Shown here: positions 60,309 to 64,000 of the stretch, one piece after another | Numbering within the stretch: the first letter of the stretch is position 1 | How the letters are laid out: every line of letters starts with the position of its first letter | Assembly: GCA_013397075.1 (NCBI GenBank) | Contig: VWZS01000851.1 | Location: 620,001-684,000, forward strand | Direction: 5' to 3' | Origin: Rhabdornis inornatus | Taxonomy: Eukaryota > Chordata > Aves > Passeriformes > Rhabdornithidae | DNA length: 64,000 nucleotides | Program-made: the position numbers and the translations under genes | The notes under the pieces: model-generated | The model's input: the letters and a program-made list of their open reading frames with translations, nothing else | Databases searched by the model: none | What the model was told of the DNA's origin: nothing

Positions 60309-62414
60309 CTTTGTCCAAATGTAAGGAAGTTAAATCTCCAGTACCTGCAATCCCCTGCAATGCACCTTGCTTTTATTGCAAATTGATAATGCAAGTGAAT
60401 TTCAGTAGTATCATACCCTAAACAGCATTTCTGCTGTCATCTAGGGGCTCTGCCTTCTTTCACATTTAGTGTTTGAGCAGCAGATGGAGCAAAGGACTAG
60501 ACAAATACTTTCTGGATCAATGTGCTTAGAGGAAGTGACAGGACAGGAGGGAGAGAGAAGAGCAGAACAGCTGCAGCATGGTCCCTTGGAGCCAAGGGGA
60601 TGATGATAACAAGGGCTGGGGGCCATAGGGGCATGAGATGAGGGGCACAGGGTACCCAGAGGCACCTTTCCTTGGCCTCCAGCAAAGCCCAGATGACTGC
60701 TGTGCAAAGGGCAGCATTTCTGGGAGCTTTTAAGCCCTCGGAGGTCAAAGGACAACGGACTATTATTCTCTTCACCCTGGTCGCAAGAAATAAAATTAAT
60801 ACTGTCAGCACTTGGAAGAAGTACATATTTTTGCTTCCCAAGTTTTAGTGTCTAGACTCAAATGATTATGAAAAACTATCAGTTTTGAAAAAAAAAAAAA
60901 ATTCAGAGAGGCTGGGTAATGCAAACTTTCAAGGTTCAAAAACTAAGTTGGAAAGTATAAGAACTCAATGAAGTCATCTTAAAGCCTGATACAAGACTTC
61001 CAAGTATTTGAATTGGGCAACCTGGGGTAAACTTGTTGGCACATCATTGCAACAGGTTCCCTAGGTAAGAAGTTTACATGCTGAAGGATTTTTTAGGATA
61101 AAATTTTGGCAAAGTTGAGTCAGGAATTATTATGTTCTAGCTGGTTCTGTGATAAGGATGAGGGGTTAGATGTGACTAATTTAATGTGTGTTCTAGCTTT
61201 ATTGCTTGTTGTGTCCCTCCCGATTTGAAGAAACTTCTCTGTGCCAAAATCTTCTGCAGAGGGGAAAAATTATTTTATCTTCAGGTGTGTTGTTAATGAT
61301 TTAACATAATCATGTTATGATTTGACATAATTCAGAAGAAAATTTTCACTCAAACTGGGAGAGAGAAAACAATTGCTGATTTGTTGAAGTGCAATTTGGT
61401 CTTTTATTTTATATGCACACTCTTCCTCATTAGATAAATAAACAGCATGAGATTTTTGATTTATTTAGGATAATGAGTCAGAAGCAAATGTGAAATTTCT
61501 CTGAGTCTACACAAAGTACTGGCTGTCATGTATATTAAAAAAAATCCATGGCATACTTCCAAACAACTGTAAAGCTCTGTATTTTTAAATTATCTCCTAA
61601 GCAGTGACAACTTTAGTGACTTATTGGTTCATATAACACTTATTTTGTTATCACAATAAGTAATTTTTTCTAAGCACCTCAACATTTCAATTGTAGATCT
61701 GACTGCAATTCTTTTTCAACCCATTTATATTCCCATTAAGTTTGGTTGAAAGGTGTCACATTTTCTGCTTTCCTTGGGTTCAGTGCTGACACTTATACCA
61801 ATGAATTGGAGCAGCTTTTTCATCTGCCATCAGACACCCATGAGATCATTCCCTGCTAGTCAATAAATTAAAACTGCTAAAATCTCTGCTTTTATTTTGC
61901 CCATTGCTTGTATTTTGGAGATGTTTGCTGCCATCTCCTACCTGAAGGTTGTGTGGTGGTTTGCATTTGGTAATTTAGTAATAATGCATTGGAAAGGTAG
62001 ATAAGTAATTGTCTCCTTAATACTGCAGATGTAGAACCAGATGAAAAAGATAAATATTAATAGGAGGGTGGTTATGGAGAGTTGTTATGGATCTCGCCTT
62101 CTCAGAAAGCTTCTGTGTCTCATTCATGTCTGCACCAAGTCCTTGTCTTTGGGGCCTGATACATTGATTAAAAGCTCAGCTTAACCCTTACTCCATCTAT
62201 CTTCTAATTTCCATCTTTCATATGTGACACTTTTTCCTTAAATCTTGTGCTGAATTGTAAGACAGTTAAGCAGCCCTTAATCTTTTCATGGCTGTTTTAA
62301 TCATGTCAGGACTCCCATTTATGGGTTTGATTTGATATGGAAATCAAAAGATCAAGTTAGTGGAAAATGGAAGTGTTATCAGCATGAATTCTCCTGTCAC
62401 ATCATCTGCTTTGA
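60309..62414. other. Intergenic, no feature recognised
   Basis: About 2.1 kb. It has a homopolymer A run near 60,889-60,901 and a GC-richer patch around 60,530-60,730 with overlapping minus-strand frames of no known family. Confidence 0.7.
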
Positions 62415-63354
62415 CAGTTGCTGCTGGGTGAAAAATTGTCTGGATGTCCAATCCCAGAAAGTGATGGAGAACAGAATTAAATCCAGTTGGCAGTTGGTCA
62501 CAAGTGGTCTTCTCCAGAGCTCAGTACTGGGGCCCTGGAATTTAATATCTTAACTGGTGATCTGGATGAGGGGATTGAGGCCACCCTCAGTCAGTTTGCA
62601 GATAACACCAAGTTGTGTGGGAGTGTTGATCTGCTGGAGGGTAGGAAGGCTCTGCAGAGAGACCTGGACAGGCTGGGTCCATGGGCTGAGGTGGATGAGG
62701 TTCAACAAAGGCAAGTGCTGGCTCCTGCCCTTGGGTCACAACAGCCCCTGCAGTGCTCCAGACTGGGGCAGAGCGGCTGGAAAGGACCTGGGTGTGCTGG
62801 TTGGTGTGGCTGAACACGAGCCAGGTGTGCCCAGGTGGCCAAGAAACCAATGGCACCTGGCCTGTTCCAGCCATGGTGTGGCAGCAGAACCAGGGCAGTG
62901 ACCATCCCCCTGTGCTGGGCACTGCTGAGGCCACACCTCAAAACCTATGCCCAACTCTGGGCCCCTCAAGTCAAGAAGGATATTGTGGGGCTGGAGCATG
63001 TACAGAGAAGGAAATGGAGCTGGGGAAGAGGCTGTAATACAAGGCTATGAGGAGCTGAGGCAGCTGGGGGTGCTCAGCCTGGAGAAAAGGAGGCTCAAGG
63101 GGGACCTCATGACTCTCTATAACTGTCTGACAGGAGGCTGTAGCCAGGTGGGGGTTGGTCTCTTCCCCCAAATAGCAAGGAAATATGTCAGGAGAGGATA
63201 AGATTGGATATTACAACGAATTTCTTCACTGAAAGGGTTGTCAAGCATTGAGTGGGCTCTGCAGGGCAGTGGTGGAGTCACCAGCCCTGGAGGGGTTTAA
63301 AAGATGTGTAGAGGCAGCACCTGGGGACATGGTTTAGTGACAGGCTTGGCAGTG
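62415..63354 (+). mobile_element. CR1 LINE, 3' third (reverse-transcriptase C-terminal part and 3' UTR), left portion
   Basis: Recognised by CCAGTTGGCAGTTGGTCACA, GATCTGGATGAGGGGATTGA, AGTTTGCAGATAACACCAAG, TTCTTCACTGAAAGGGTTGT and GACATGGTTTAGTGACAGG. The reading frame is broken by many small indels and stops, so it is a dead copy. The 5' end is truncated; its start near 62,415 is approximate. It continues after the LTR at 63,704. Confidence 0.93.
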
Positions 63355-63703
63355 TGTTGCAACTCAGTACCCTGAATGTATTGGAAATGGTAAATCCCTC
63401 ACCCCTGGAATGTCATGTAGTTTGACCCTTCTCCCCCCCGGTCTGCTTAGCTGGCAGAGATCCAATTTCTCCCCGCCCCCTTCCCAGACCCTAGAAAATA
63501 CCTATGTGCCCTGACCTCGCCCTCTTTCCGCTCCTGGGACCCCACAAGGAATAAACCTCGGATTCTCCTCAGGGGGGGGAAGAGCCTCTTTTGGATATCT
63601 TTTATTCTGTCCATGCGGGGGATACAGGCTTTCTCTTAGTATCTGAGCTAGTCGGGGGCTAGGGGAGAGTCTCTATTCGACCCGCAGCAGTGCTGATATA
63701 ACA
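63355..63703 (+). mobile_element. Solo LTR (ERV1-like) inserted in the CR1
   Basis: 349 bp, starting TGTTGCAACTCAG and ending GATATAACA (TGTT/AACA ends). AATAAA at 63,550-63,555 on the plus strand is followed by a GT/T-rich stretch, as in an R-U5 region. It splits a CR1 whose 3' end resumes immediately after it. No clear target duplication is visible: about ten CR1 bases expected at the junction are missing, so a small deletion probably removed it. The family is not certain; the short compact layout suggests a class I (gamma-like) LTR. Confidence 0.78.
63550..63555 (+). promoter_or_regulatory. LTR polyadenylation signal AATAAA
   Basis: In AAGGAATAAACCTCGG, about 150 bases before the LTR end. 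It gives plus orientation to the LTR. Confidence 0.75.
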
Positions 63704-63760
63704 GTTGGGCTCAACAATCTTAAAGGTCTTTTCCAACCTAAACAATTCTATAATTCTCTA
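63704..63760 (+). mobile_element. CR1 LINE 3' end, right portion
   Basis: GTTGGGCTCAACAATCTTAA, then GGTCTTTTCCAACCTAAACA and ATTCTATAATTCT, the usual CR1 3' terminus with its short repeated octamer-like end. It is the continuation of the CR1 left of the LTR. Confidence 0.93.
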
Positions 63761-64000
63761 ACAGTGACTTCTTCTTTTTTTAATGTGGCCAGTTTGCTTG
63801 TTTAGTATCCTCAAGTGCTATCAGACCAATTCGTAACATTCTGTGACTTTAGCCCTTTTAATTTTCATTAGTTATAATCTCTTTTAAAATTATTTATTAG
63901 TATATCAGGTTATTTGCAGAAACCCTTTTAAGACTGTAAGTTGATGAATAAGGATTTTCTTAGACTTTTAATAACACTGCTAGCAGGCCACTAGACTGCT
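63761..64000. other. Intergenic, window end
   Basis: 240 bases of AT-rich sequence with nothing recognised. Confidence 0.7.

Noticed and set aside
60441..60841. Minus-strand frames of 104 and 114 codons
   Set aside because: Overlapping registers in a GC-rich patch, with Pro/Ser/Leu/Cys-rich low-information peptides; no splice or start context.
62487..63201. Overlapping 66-115 codon frames on both strands
   Set aside because: They are fragments of the broken CR1 reverse-transcriptase region and its reverse strand, not genes.
1..64000. CRISPR arrays, operons, ribosome-binding sites, phage or bacterial defence systems
   Set aside because: The sequence is vertebrate nuclear DNA with spliced genes; no spaced direct-repeat array or prokaryotic gene was seen.

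Overview
The window is vertebrate, almost certainly avian and probably songbird (passerine) nuclear DNA. It has long AT-rich introns with GT-AG splice sites, CR1 LINE 3' ends in both orientations, and several solo endogenous-retrovirus LTRs of kinds typical of passerine genomes. It is not bacterial, and almost all open frames of 60-110 codons outside the exons listed here look like chance.

Region 1 (1 to about 21,125, + strand) is the 3' two thirds of one protein-coding gene, SMARCA1 (SNF2L), an ISWI-family chromatin-remodelling ATPase. Seventeen exons, the first cut by the window edge, join in one unbroken frame of 721 codons plus stop. In order they encode ATPase motif III, the brace, helicase lobe 2 (motifs IV, V, VI), the regulatory linker, and the HAND, SANT and SLIDE domains, ending in a basic lysine-rich tail. 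Diagnostic residues in the SANT, SLIDE and tail (KYGRDDIDN, RIQYGT, HKMGFD, KKVKS) fit SMARCA1 rather than its paralogue SMARCA5. The polyadenylation signal is at 21,100. The ATPase N-terminal half and the promoter lie left of the window. One intron carries a retroviral LTR of about 1.4 kb with a CR1 inserted in it, and another carries a short LTR-like element.

Region 2 (about 21,126 to 64,000) is a gene-poor interval of about 43 kb with no recognisable gene. It holds two related solo LTRs of about 400 bp, each with a perfect 6-bp target duplication (26,881 and 48,936), a 773-bp solo LTR (35,321), a CR1 fragment (42,801), a probable LTR containing a minisatellite (57,595), a TTTTA pentanucleotide array inside an exact 138-bp duplication around a single N (60,032-60,308, very probably an assembly artefact), and a CR1 of about 1 kb interrupted by a 349-bp LTR (62,415-63,760). 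Two exon-like open frames (21,151-21,417 on the minus strand and 46,098-46,243 on the plus strand) are the only hints of undescribed coding sequence; neither is identified.

I found no CRISPR array, tRNA, rRNA, operon or new enzymatic system. The items most worth checking are the minus-strand exon-like ORF just past SMARCA1, the nested LTR/CR1 in the SMARCA1 intron, and the false duplication at 60 kb.
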